A stretch of 64,000 nt of DNA, from assembly GCA_051530055.1 (NCBI GenBank), contig CM121343.1, forward strand, positions 620,001 to 684,000, read 5' to 3'. Positions 1 to 9,870 of the stretch are shown here, in pieces (positions within the stretch are counted from its first letter, which is position 1; every line of letters begins with the position of its first letter). The translations under genes were made by a program, and so were the position numbers. This stretch comes from Neoechinorhynchus agilis (lineage: Eukaryota; Acanthocephala). The notes beneath the pieces are model-generated. The model was given only the letters and a program-made list of their open reading frames with translations. It was not told the origin of the DNA and ran no database searches.

Positions 1-2280
1 CGGGATCTCCAGGACCGATTGGTCCACAGGTAGGCCAGTAGTTTGGTATTAATTGTAATCAAATATTCTCAGGGACCGAGAGGCGAACCAGGTTTCGAAG
101 GTCACCAAGGGCAACCTGGACCATCAGGCGAACCTGGAGAGAAGGGCGAAGCAGGAGAGAGGGGACCAGATGGACCAAAAGGAATAGATGGAGAACCGGG
201 CCAAGATGGTCTACCTGGAAAACCCGGCATGCCTGGGAGAGAAGGCTTTCAAGGACAAGCTGGAAAATCGGGGTTGCCTGGGAAAAATGGTGAACAGGGA
301 GAAAAGGGACCAAAGGGTATTGCTGGATTGAAGGGATTACAGGGAGATACTGGGTCAACTGGCGAGCCAGGTTCTAAGGGCGAACAGGGCGACAAAGGAG
401 CAAGTGGAGATACAGGGGATGACGGTGAACCAGGACCAGTTGGGCAATTAGGGCCTAAAGGGAAGAAGGGTCCATCAGGTCCTTCGGGAGAAAGAGGAGC
501 GCCCGGTTATCCTGGAGCAACAGGAAATCCAGGCACTATTGGAAAAGTCGGTACGTAAAATGTTAAGCGGTATTGGGTGCAAGTTACAAGACTTCTCACA
601 GGTTCGCGGGGAAGAAATGGTGCAAAAGGAACAACGGGCGACCGAGGAGCACCTGGTAGACATGGTAGGCCGGGACAACAAGGCAAACCGGGAGAGGCTG
701 GTGCTCGAGGACTTCCTGGGCAAGATGGAAATCCCGGCTCTTCGGGCCTAGCTGGAATACCAGGAAAGCCAGGTCAACGGGGTAAACGCGGTCCTCAGGG
801 AGAGTCTGGTGAACAAGGTATGCCAGGACAAGTAGGACAGTCCGGTGAACGCGGTGAGACTGGACCTCAAGGAGAACCAGTAAGTTTGACGTACGTGTTT
901 CATATTCGTTGACACTTGAGATGTAGGGACGACCTGGAAGGCCAGGAAAACGCGGCGAACAAGGAGAGAGAGGTGACAAAGGTGAAGCAGGGGATGATGG
1001 CTTGAATGGAGCAGTCGGAGCACCTGGAGACAAGGTAAGGGTTGATAGCAAAAAAAATTTATAAAATGACTGTGTCGCTACTATGTAACTTAAGGGAGAG
1101 AAAGGCGATAAGGGATGGACAGGAGCTCCTGGAATTCCAGGAAAACCGGGCCAAAAAGGACCACCAGGTGAACAAGGCTCGATGGGTCTTGCTGGTATTC
1201 CTGGAGAATCTGGATCAAGCGGGTCACCGGGAGAAGAAGGACCATCCGGTCACAGAGGTCCAAGGGGTCCGCCGGTAAGAGCACTGAATATAAGTACATT
1301 TCGCCACACAAATTTTTCAGGGTGTCCCAGGAAGAGATGGGATGCCGGGTCCACCCGGTCCAGAAGGCCGACCTGGTCCGCCTGGTCCGCCTGGACCACC
1401 AGGTGAAGGAAGTGGTGGAATGGATGCTGCTGCATTGAGCAGTATTTTGGCAGCGCAGCAGGCTATGAAAGGACCGATAAGTTCTTATTCATTTTTGAGA
1501 CAGTCACAAGAGCGGCCCACTGTAATACCGGATGCCGAGCCGCCTCAACAGGAGTTGGGACATGGCTCAAAGCCACCAGACTTTGACGAGGATGGAAGTG
1601 AATACGACGACGAAGAGGAAGAGGAGGACTTTAAACGGTGGCTACGTGACGCAGTCGCAAATATACTCGTTCAACCGGATGGTACAAAGCAAAATCCAGC
1701 CTTATCATGCCGGCACTTGAAGTTGGCCAAACCTGCAGTTGAAAGTGGATTCTATTGGGTTGATCCAAACCAAGGATTACCGGATGATGCCATCCAAGTA
1801 TATTGTGATTTTGCAGAGGAACGATCAAAAACTTGCGTCAAACCAGTACCCACCACTGAAACACTTGATCATTTGCCGGTATCGCACACAGGCAGTGGCA
1901 AACAGTGGCTCAATTTGGAATCAGGCAATCAAATTATATCATATGAAGCTCCTAGTGACCAAATTGCAGCTTTACATGAGTTGTCGGATCGCGCAGAGCA
2001 AAACGTAACATTCCATTGTAGAAACAGTCGCATCGTCGGAGAAAATGAGGGACTTGTATTGTTGGGATGGAATGATGTTTTTGTCACAAATTCCGATTCA
2101 GATTTAACTCTCAAGTACTCAATTGAATCAAACGACTGCAATGGTAATGGGGACGCGCAAGCGATATTGAAGTATAAGACGATCAGACCGGAAAGGTTGC
2201 CAGTTGTCGATGTTGGAGTTTGGGATTTGGGCAAGGACAAAGACGCATTGGTCAAAGTAGGACTGGCATGTTTCTCTTGA
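1..2280 (+). CDS. fibrillar collagen alpha chain, 3' part (triple helix plus COLFI C-propeptide)
   Basis: Extracellular matrix fibril protein. The 5' end lies outside the window. Exons read by phase: 1-29, 73-550, 602-879, 927-1034, 1095-1274, 1321-2280; introns are 43, 51, 47, 60 and 46 bp. The first five exons encode uninterrupted Gly-X-Y triplets ending in [12 protein letters not shown]. Then come a linker with a strongly acidic run ([16 protein letters not shown]) and a C-terminal COLFI domain, recognised from [29 protein letters not shown] and the ending DVGVWDLG...VGLACFS with its conserved cysteines. COLFI drives trimer selection in the ER and is cleaved off after secretion. The 108 bp exon is two ancestral 54 bp collagen units, whereas the other exons look fused. 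Stop at 2278-2280; a possible AATAAA polyadenylation signal lies at 2668-2673. Orthology to a particular A, B or C clade chain is not decided. Confidence 0.95.
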
Positions 2281-2827
2281 TCATCCGGAGCATTCTTATC
2301 GTTGTCCGGTAAATTCTACCTAAGCTAACAACATTGATTTTAACGATATTCTAACGTTGTATTTAAAAATTAAAAGTATGATATGACAGAAGGTCACAAT
2401 CATACAAGTAGGAAATTCAAACTCACGAAGTACTTTAAAGGCAAAACCGAAAATCTTTTCTTCAAGACTTAAAAATGTTTATACCTAAGATAAAAATCAT
2501 AAATCAATGAAACACAAAAAATGATCCTGAAATTAAAAAAGTAAAAACGTTGAATTTAAGGCGTTTAACTACTTGAGATATCTGTGAAGATTGAATTATT
2601 CATGTTTTTATGTAAACGCCTTAAAAACCTCGATAAAGGCACAATATTGTGCCGAAATATCGGACCTAATAAATTACTTCAAATTTAACTTAAGATATCG
2701 GTGCTTTATCTTTTGTCAATGAAAATATATTAATATTTTCGTAATTATTGTACATCAATTCGATACTTGCAATTCGTGAACCATCCACAAATATGACAAG
2801 TCAGAGATGTCGATATGTGAGGTACCG
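2281..2827. other. collagen 3' flank
   Basis: AT-rich non-coding sequence after the collagen stop, with a candidate polyadenylation signal AATAAA at 2668-2673. No other gene seen. Confidence 0.5.
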
Positions 2828-3256
2828 GGGAGAATGTGATTGGAATTATTGTTTAGAAGTCTATACCCGCGGTAAATAATTATTTATTAAAGACGTTCTG
2901 CGAACCTCGTCGGGTTTATCATCAGTTTGTTTGTTAGTAAAAGACTCCGACGAGGTTCGCAGAACGTCTTTAATAAATAATCATTTACCGCGGATGTAAA
3001 CTTCTAAACAATAATTACACAAGTCACAGAATTTATTACTACAATACCATATTTCTTAGGTCCAAAGCATTTATCTAATAATAAAGAGTTGGAGGAACTT
3101 TTTCGAACAAGGATATCCATTTAATTGAGAAAAATTTACTCCTAAGAAATATGGTATTGTAGTAATAAATTCTGTGACCTGTGTAATTATTGTTTAGAAG
3201 TTTACACCCGCGGTAAATGATTATTTATTAAAGACGTTCTGCGAACCTCGTCGGAG
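2828..3256. repeat. foldback (nested inverted repeat) mobile element
   Basis: A segment of about 75 bp (2846-2919) recurs as its reverse complement at 2945-3015 and again in direct orientation at 3181-3254. A second pair, about 3020-3060 against 3140-3180 (start CAAGTCACAGAATTTATTAC), is inverted as well, so 2945-3254 can fold into one long hairpin. It has no coding capacity. The same end sequence (GGTACCGGGG, GATTGGAATTATTGTTTAGA, CGACGAGGTTCG) returns at 6915-6975, 9060-9200 and 61450-61520, so this is a dispersed family. The minus strand at 2925-2892 carries a CTGATGA...GGTTCGCAGAAC hammerhead-like word. Confidence 0.8.
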
Positions 3257-3264
3257 TTTTTCAG

Positions 3265-3635
3265 CACCGGATCAGTGATTTGTGGTACAGGACATGTTTG
3301 AAGCACCTTGTCGAAGGTGCTTTATCGCGTCTAGGCATCGTAAAGCTTCCTGCTGAAGGATAGAACTACCAGGTGTCGTCTTTGGCCCGTTGTTTGTGGG
3401 CTGCGCCGACTGCCAGTGCTGAGGCATCGGTGACATTGGCGAACGCTGCTTCCTTGTTGGGTTGAGCAAGGAGGTCCGCGTGTCACGACGCTGCGCTGAG
3501 CCTGATGTCGAGCAACCGAGTTGAACCTCGGTGTGATGACGGCGTGTTGCTGGCAGCTGGGCCTGGTCAGGACGCTGACCAGGCCGGCCTCGTCGGGAAG
3601 AAGGCCAACGAAAAGGCAGGAAAATTTTCAAGATA
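3265..3635 (-). pseudogene. Gypsy-type LTR retrotransposon RT/RNase H remnant (frameshifted)
   Basis: GC-richer than its surroundings. On the minus strand, different frames give pieces of the RT-to-RNase H junction of Ty3/Gypsy pol: LLAQPNKEAAF, then VTDASALAVGAA (the conserved TDAS-x-x-AVGA box around the first catalytic aspartate), then in another frame SFSRKLYDA and STFDK. Frameshifts and in-frame stops separate the pieces, so it is inactive. No LTRs, integrase or gag recognised nearby. Flanked by a foldback element and a LINE tail, so this is a nest of insertions. Confidence 0.75.
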
Positions 3636-3674
3636 AATCTATTTCTGAATCAAACATCGCTAATTGAAACGATA

Positions 3675-3890
3675 ATAATTACACGTTTTCTTGATTTTTG
3701 TGTTTACGAAATTAGACCCATGTAACTTTGGGTCCTCATAAACACACAGCTATTCCGGTTTTTTGGTATGTTCGTTCGGGTTTGAATATCCGGCTTGGGG
3801 ATGTCCGTTCGAGTGAGAATTGGTGGATTTTGTTTGCAGGAGCGCTTGTAGGGTTGGTCTTTCCTAACAGTAATGTTTTCAGCTTGATTT
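3675..3890 (-). mobile_element. LINE family A 3' tail, 5'-truncated copy
   Basis: The end ATAATAATTACACG, a GACCCATGTA...TTTGGGTCC word and the internal word TTTGTTTGCAGGA match the tail of the LINE at about 16.5 kb (minus) and of copies at 13.2-13.5, 39.64-39.93 and 41.99-42.04 kb. Only the 3' end is present, as expected of 5'-truncated insertions made by target-primed reverse transcription. The open frame here (3728-4024) has no recognisable product. Confidence 0.65.
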
Positions 3891-3989
3891 TACTTTTTTT
3901 ATTTTATTTATTTATCCTTACAGTCAGACATACGCATGGTTATGTTCTTCAGATTGATTGGTCTTTGCGACATCTTCTTTTGAGCCTTT

Positions 3990-4222
3990 CGGCTATATTC
4001 CTTTTTTGGGAGCCTTTCGGCTGACTTGCACACATCGGATGCACTTAGCCGCACTCGAAAGGCCAGGGCCAACCCACCTTTGGGGGCCGATGGGTGATCT
4101 CAAACCTGACCCCCGCCCTTCCAGCAGCCCCGCACACCCGTGGAACCCAGCGACCGGTGGCGTTGAACCATCGACATATCGAGCGCATTATGAACGCGCA
4201 CACCACACGGCCACTGGGCCCT
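3990..4222 (-). repeat. tRNA-like SINE candidate
   Basis: A GC-rich island on the minus strand begins with an A-box-like TGGCCGTGTGG (4213-4203). It has an anticodon-loop-like TTCATAA (4194-4188) flanked by GCGC/TGCGC, and a B-box-like GGTTCAACGCC (4169-4159). This order and spacing resembles a tRNA-derived SINE head with a non-tRNA body. A mature tRNA is unlikely because the acceptor and D stems do not pair well. Only one copy was seen, so the SINE call is tentative. Confidence 0.4.
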
Positions 4223-4259
4223 ACTTAATTTTACAGCCACCAGCACAGTACAAATTTTA

Positions 4260-5218
4260 GATAGTGATTTAATTCAAAAATTCAATCACTACTTCAAAGC
4301 GCAATTAACGAATATGGCAACGTAGGAAACGTAAAATATTATTGCATAGCAGAATAAATTACAAAGGACCCATCTAAATTCTCAAGTATAATATTTTCAT
4401 TCAGTAAAATCACCACACACACATCCATGATATCCGAATGTTTAAACATTGCAGTCCAGTTTCCACAAATATAAATCGCATCGAAATCTTTTTGTAAACT
4501 TTAGATGTTTCTATTGCGTAAAGTGGGAATTTTTAGTAGCTATCAAACTTTCACGAAATTCATAGTTATTATTTCCAAGTGCTTTTGAATACACAAAGGG
4601 AGATAGAGTAGATTTGAAAAATTGTTCATAATTAAGAACCAATACTTGTTGCCTTAGCGGCTGGATACTTTAAAAAAATTATCCAAAGAGCAAGAGCGAA
4701 GGGACTATGAAAATATTAAAAGGTCCTCTTATACCTCATAGAAGACTATTTTGCATGAACGAACTAAGTTCATAGTGAAGAGAATGGAACAAAAATGGTG
4801 CGGCGACGACGACCAAATTCCATTGAAAACTAGAATAAAAAATGTGTAAAAAATTAACAAGCACAAAGCGTTGCACTCAGCGAGAGACAGGACGGATGAA
4901 TAATGGGGAAATGTTTGTTTTGCGTTGGATTTATACTTGATTGTTTTGGCCAAAACTGAGCCCCACGCGTGAAGGCAAGAGATAAGACGCGTCTATTTAA
5001 AGAGAGGATGTAAGTGTTTGGGATAGCTCTGGACGGCTAGTTGCCTCTGTTGTCAATTTGAAAAATAGAACAGCATGAGCATCGCTTACGGATGCATAGT
5101 GTGTTCAATAACGAAATGCGCACAATCAATCACATGTGAGTGTTTAGTCTATGTCTTCAAACGCACACATTTTCCTATTTGGTGGTGATGGTGATGGTGA
5201 CGGTGGTGGTTGGCACGA
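4260..5218. other. intergenic, B55 3' flank
   Basis: AT-rich sequence with no convincing gene. A GGTGGTGATGGTGATGGTGA microsatellite lies at about 5180-5212, just downstream of the B55 stop. Confidence 0.5.
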
Positions 5219-7335
5219 TCAGAACGATTTAGTGTCGTGTTGAGAGTCTCCACCGGATCCGTTCATCGGATGGTTTAGATAATTCAAGCTACTTGGATGC
5301 AGCAATACGGGTGTAATGAGCGGCGAAGATGGCAAACTCGACGATGATGATGATGATATTGGTGTATTAGTAGCAGTGGTAGTAGTCGTTGTCGTCGCTG
5401 TCGTCGTTGATAGTCGTGACATGAGATGTGAGTGATTTGCATAGATAAATAGATTAGCTGTCGCAGCGATCGCCATCGTATCCCCTCTTGGACTGAATGC
5501 ACAGTGCATTACTCGTCGATTAAAGTCCGATTCGGTTAGCTTTATTCGACGCCGCCGGTACGTTTCGCTACTGTTATTATTGGTACTATTAGACGAGTAG
5601 CTGACCGCATTAGGAGGTGTTAAAGTGGCGACATTGGCGTTCATTGGACCAGAAGTAAGGCTGACGGAGGGACTAGTTCCGCCGTTTCGTTTGTCAGTAA
5701 GCAGTTGATTGGCGTAACTTGCATTATCAGCTGATGCTTCATAGATGGATACGTTCTGAGTATTTCGATTAATACACGAAAATAAGTGACCGTAAGATCC
5801 GGTGACGATGTGTCGATCATCCGGACTAAACGAACAATCGAACTTATCGAATATAGAATCGTTCTCGTATAGAGTGCATAGCAGTGGTTTAACGTGCTCG
5901 TGTACATTGTATATCTCAAGCGGACGTGAGTTTTGCCTAGAATCCCAGACTTTGACGGTCAGATAATCTCGTGTTGCCATCAGAAAATCGTGACCTTGTA
6001 CGTTAAGAGGCGATATGCGCACATTTTAGATTTTTTAAGTGCCACACCTCCGCGCACGTCGCCGGGTTTACCGAATTTTACATCGCTCATAGAGCCAATA
6101 ATCTCAGAGAAAAATCCTCTTGGGAACCTAGTGTCATCGGGTTGTTCAAAAGCAACGAATGTCCTATCACATAAAGCCTGAGTTCGCATATCACACAGAC
6201 GTAGAATCCCTTTGCTGCTTGAAAAGGCAAACAAATGGGAATAGTGTGGGTGGCAGGTTGAAGCTGTAATGACCTCTGTCAGATTCTCCATATTCCTCGG
6301 TTTCAAATCCACGATCTGGAATAACTCATTATCATAGTCGAGATGCCAACAATTTACCCGTAGATCGTCACTGCTCAAAAATAACTCACCATCCGCAAAC
6401 AAACTAATCGAATTTAGGTGGTACATGTGACCATTTTTGTAAACTACTTTCAATACAGGACTAACGTGTGGCTCTTGTAGTCTTCGCAATTTAGGCAATT
6501 CCAAGAAACCGCCATGGCCTAGCTGCTCAGCGGCAAATTCACCTTCGGCAACGAAGCGACGTTCACGTAATCGCCAAAGCTTTATCGTTTTATCATTGCA
6601 AGTCAAAATCGATTCGTGTTGACGGTATCCTTTCAAAAACTCAATATTGTTCACTCGTTCGTCAATCTCCAGGCTTTTTAGATAGTCAAACTCAGGCTCA
6701 TGAGCCGTGAATGAACAGTAAACGCTATAATAATCCATCGTTGGAGGGTATGGAGACAAAGAATCATCGATGGCACTCATTTCTACTTCAATTCGCTTAA
6801 ACAACACGATACGACCTAACTTATCACCGGTTGCAATCATGTCCCCGCATTCATTGAACTGAACCGTTGATATTGAGTCACCTAAAGGTACAAATGGCGA
6901 TTGGTGCGAGGAGGTACCGGGGAATGTGATTGGAATTATTGTTTAGAACTGATGATGAACCCGACGAGGTTCGAAACGTTTTAATTCCAACCTAAAGGTT
7001 AGTTGTTTTTTTTAACGGAAAGCAAACTAATGGAAAAATAACGTCAAAAAAAGTAAAATCGGCCATTTGGAATCGTTAAACAAGTAACGATCGCCGCCGA
7101 TATTTGATTGACCAAAATCGCCAAAAAAAATTTAATTGCTTTAATGTACTTTTTAGTCAAAAATGAAAAAATTACCTTCATTACAGTCGGATCCTGGCGT
7201 AACTCCTTTGAGTATTGAAAGGTACCACTGAACCTCTACGCAGAAAAGTTCATAAATAAATCCGTTCATAAGAATCGAACCTTCATTACTATGACCAGCG
7301 GTGGCAACATCCCCACCAACTATAGACGAATACAT
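5219..7335 (-). CDS. protein phosphatase 2A regulatory subunit B55 (PR55, WD40)
   Basis: Targets the PP2A core enzyme to substrates; cytosolic and nuclear seven-bladed propeller. Exons 7335-7176, 6881-6072, 5994-5219, with matching phases, give 581 residues. Family signatures in order: VQWYLSILKG, STVQFNECGDMIATGD, HEPEFDYLKSLEIDE, CNDKTIKLW, HLNSISLFADGELFLSSDD, DLKPRNMENLTEVITA, SSSKGILRLCDMR, then ATRDYLTVKVWD, LYENDSIFDKF and RVMHCAFSPRGDTMAIAATANLFIY. The usual protein (about 450 aa) ends at that last strand. Here about 70 more residues follow (runs of Thr, Ser and Pro), and an Asn/Ser-rich insert sits in blade 7. The start at 7335 is the first ATG of an open exon; its first 30 or so residues match nothing I know. 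Intron 1 (294 bp) contains a foldback-element fragment. Confidence 0.93.
6903..6985 (+). mobile_element. foldback-element fragment in B55 intron 1
   Basis: GGTACCGGGGAATGTGATTGG and TTATTGTTTAGAACTGATGA match the ends of the 2.8-3.25 kb element, with the inner half deleted. It lies 22 bp from the 3' splice site of the intron. Confidence 0.75.
6949..6977 (+). ncRNA. hammerhead-ribozyme-like core motif
   Basis: CTGATGA (6949-6955), a pairing GAACC...GGTTC segment with loop CGACGA, then GAAAC (6973-6977). The order and both core words are canonical, but one extra T precedes the stem. Stems I and III and a cleavage triplet were not established, so activity is unknown. Confidence 0.3.
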
Positions 7336-7399
7336 TGCGACCGAACAGTCTCTCGTAGTTTTCTATCGAAACAACTCTACGTGTATGGAATTGCGCACA

Positions 7400-7654
7400 T
7401 GTACGCGCGCGCGAAGGGCGTAAACAAACGTAGAAGCGAAGACGAGGCTCGCGCTCTCTCAAACTCACCCGAATTAAAGATTCCGGTCCCGTATTCGCTC
7501 TCTTATCTATCATTCAACGATTCTTCCAGAACCATACACGCGTTCAACTGTACGGCTTTGCGAAAATAATCGATCGGAAATAATGATAAATCTAGCGATT
7601 TTAGGATTTTTAAATTTTCTTTAATACAAATTTGAACTTTTGTACTTCCAATTC
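7400..7654. other. B55 5' flank
   Basis: Region upstream of the B55 start. No other gene recognised; it may contain the B55 promoter or a 5' untranslated exon. Confidence 0.3.
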
Positions 7655-7830
7655 AAATGATTAACGCTCCCATTCATCGGCGCTGGGAAAAATGCTGGTC
7701 GCATTGCCCCGGTGCACCGCAATGCTTGCTTTTTTGCGCCAAGAACGACGTCGATCTTGGCTCTCCAGTCGCCGCGTTGATAACCAATAATCTGATCTTT
7801 TGCACTCAAACCAGCGATGAGTCTAATCAC
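7655..7830 (-). mobile_element. LINE family B C-terminal fragment (5'-truncated)
   Basis: One minus-strand frame gives ASIAVHRGNATSIF. This matches the extreme C-terminus of LINE family B seen intact at 54.9-55.2 kb (ISLAVQRGNAASV). Degenerate, with a shifted frame upstream. Confidence 0.6.
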
Positions 7831-7894
7831 TGAAATTCAATTTTAATCAATCCGAGCAGAAATACTTTAAAAATAGAATTAAGAGGTATTTTAA

Positions 7895-7923
7895 CGAAAT
7901 ATTTCGAAAGAGAGAGCCTCATC
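7895..7923 (-). ncRNA. decayed hammerhead-like motif
   Basis: On the minus strand, GATGAGGCTCTCTC then CGAAATATTTCG. It is the same family as the copy at 9227-9256 but lacks the leading CT of the core. Confidence 0.25.
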
Positions 7924-8043
7924 TTATCCAGATCATCTAAAATGTTCTATTTTTAAGTGTTTAAAACGTCCCTTCGCTAGGCTTTGTCCTTTTTTAGGCA
8001 TAAAGCCAACTGATAGCTTCGATCAGGCAAGTAATTGAATCAC

Positions 8044-8985
8044 TCCGGATTCTCAAATACCTCCCGAGGAGGCGGAGCTCATTAGAGAGTTTCCTCTTCC
8101 CTTTAGCGGGGTATTGCGTCCCCTTTGTGCGTTATCGGTCTTAATGGATTTTTAACCTTTTTTGACCCTGAAACAGGGATTCGGGGCTCCAACTCGGCAC
8201 AAATACGGAATGTACAACAAAATCAGCCAGTTTTTAATTTTGGAACAATTATTTAATTATTTTATCTCTATATCTGGCTAGCCGGTTACTTTTTATTACG
8301 CGTTGAAGTGAGGCCTTTTTCAAGGCTGATAATTTTGTTCCTTGGGCACACATCCCACCGACATGGTTCAGGGAAGCGCTTAAAGTCACTTAATACCCCG
8401 AAGCACACGGCTATGAGTTTTGTACGCATTAATCCGGATTCTCAGATACCTCCCGAGGAGGCGGGACTTTTCAGAGAGTTTCCTCTTCCCTTCGGCGGGG
8501 TATTGCGTCCCCTTTGTGCGTTATCGGTCTTAATGGATTTTGAACCTTTTTGACCCTGAAACAAGGATTCGGGGCTCCAGCTCGGCACAAATACGGAATG
8601 TACAACAAAATCAGCCAGTTTTTAATTTTGGAACAATTATTGAATTATTTTCTCTCTATATCTGGCTAGCCGGTTACTTTTTATTACGTGTTGAAGTGAG
8701 GCCTTTTTCTAGGCTGATAATTTTGTTCCTTGGGCACACATCCCACCGACATCGTTCAAGGAAGCGCATAAAATCACTTAATACCCCGAAGCACACGGCT
8801 ATGAGTTTTGTACGCATTAATCCGGATTCCGGGATTCATCAGAGAGTTTCCTCTTCCCTTCGGCGGGGTATTGCATCCCCTTTGTGCGTTATCGGTCTTA
8901 ATGGATTTTGAACCTCTTTTGACCCTGAAACAAGGATTCAGAGCTCCAACTTTGCACAATACGGAATATGCAACAAGATCAGGGT
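8044..8985. repeat. tandem repeat, unit about 388 bp, 2.4 copies
   Basis: Units start at TCCGGATTC at 8044, 8433 and 8821. The third has lost the segment with the CCTCCCGAGGAGGCGG hairpin and ends at about 8985. Long open frames across the units (for example 8308-8553 and 8540-8911) are the same sequence in different copies and look non-genic. A related, diverged unit is tandem at 13.72-14.49 kb, and single inverted pieces lie at 40.19-40.28 and 61.25-61.35 kb. Confidence 0.85.
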
Positions 8986-9059
8986 AAGTGTTGAACTCTT
9001 TAATGGCAAGCCGGTTATATTGATTTTTCTTGGATACAATAGAAAATGACTAGAACATT

Positions 9060-9350
9060 TTAGAAGTCTGCGTCTTTTAATACCTTACAAACTGATGATG
9101 AAATTGACGAGGTTCGCAGAACATCTTTATCAGGCAAAATTATTTACCAATTGAAGACCTAAACTAATTTTGATTACATCACCCGGTACTTCCTCACATG
9201 TCGACATTTTAAAGCTTTTGAGATGACTGATGAGGCTTTCTCTTTTGAAATATTTCTTAGCGATAAAATACATATTAACCGGAATTTTCTTCACCGCGAT
9301 TTAAACTTTTGTTTTCGCAATATTTCGTCGGACTTCTTCAAGTGACTTGT
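9060..9350. mobile_element. foldback-element end plus two hammerhead-like motifs
   Basis: 9092-9122 matches the 2.8 kb foldback family (CTGATGATGAA...GACGAGGTTCGCAGAAC), and the outer end CCCGGTACCTCACAT is present in altered form at 9181-9200. CTGATGA (9227-9233) ... GAAATATTTC (9247-9256) lies on the plus strand. The minus strand at 9341-9316 reads TTGAAGAAGTCC then GACGAAATATTGCG. Confidence 0.6.
9227..9256 (+). ncRNA. hammerhead-like core motif
   Basis: CTGATGA, a GGCTTTCTC segment, then GAAATATTTC. The core words are intact and in the right order with 13 nt between them. The stem II pairing is poor here, so this is probably a decayed copy. Confidence 0.3.
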
Positions 9351-9399
9351 AGTTTTTTAGTTGAGAGGACTTACAAGCAACCTGAAGAAGTAGGGAAAT

Positions 9400-9870
9400 A
9401 ACAAATTAATCTCTATTTTCTCAATCACCAAACAAAATATATCCATGAACAACTTTGTACGATCCCAGGTTCCCGAGTAAAAATGAAAACAGTCATTTCG
9501 TGTGTGTTGTGACAAATTCCCCTGCAAATTGTTTTAGATTGAATTGACTGATTCAATGAGTCGAAATGTATACATTCTTTCCTTTATTGCGATCTCCCTC
9601 GGGTATCGACAAGCGACCTGAATAACGATACATCTAACCACACCCGAATGCAATCTTCAATATAACATTGGAATTTATTTAAAATATACGTTAAGAAACT
9701 TGGAGAATGATTATCCATGTTTTTAAATCCAATTTTTATAAAAAATAATGGGAGGACATTCAATCGTATCCTTTTACCTTATCGGATTTCTAAGGTGAAA
9801 AATTCTCAAAAATTGGAAATGAGTATAATTGGTAGTTTTATAAGTTCTTAGTATCTTATTGAACTTTTAA
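9400..9870. other. intergenic AT-rich spacer
   Basis: No gene or repeat boundary recognised other than the array that starts at 9871. Confidence 0.4.

Noticed and set aside
475-1051. Minus-strand open frames in the collagen region
   Set aside because: Reverse reading of Gly-X-Y codons; the plus strand has exact collagen phase and splice sites.
8308-8911. Two overlapping open frames with a shared MSFVRINPDS segment, as if a gene family
   Set aside because: They are the same 388 bp tandem unit read in different copies; frames shift with indels and the composition is that of the repeat.
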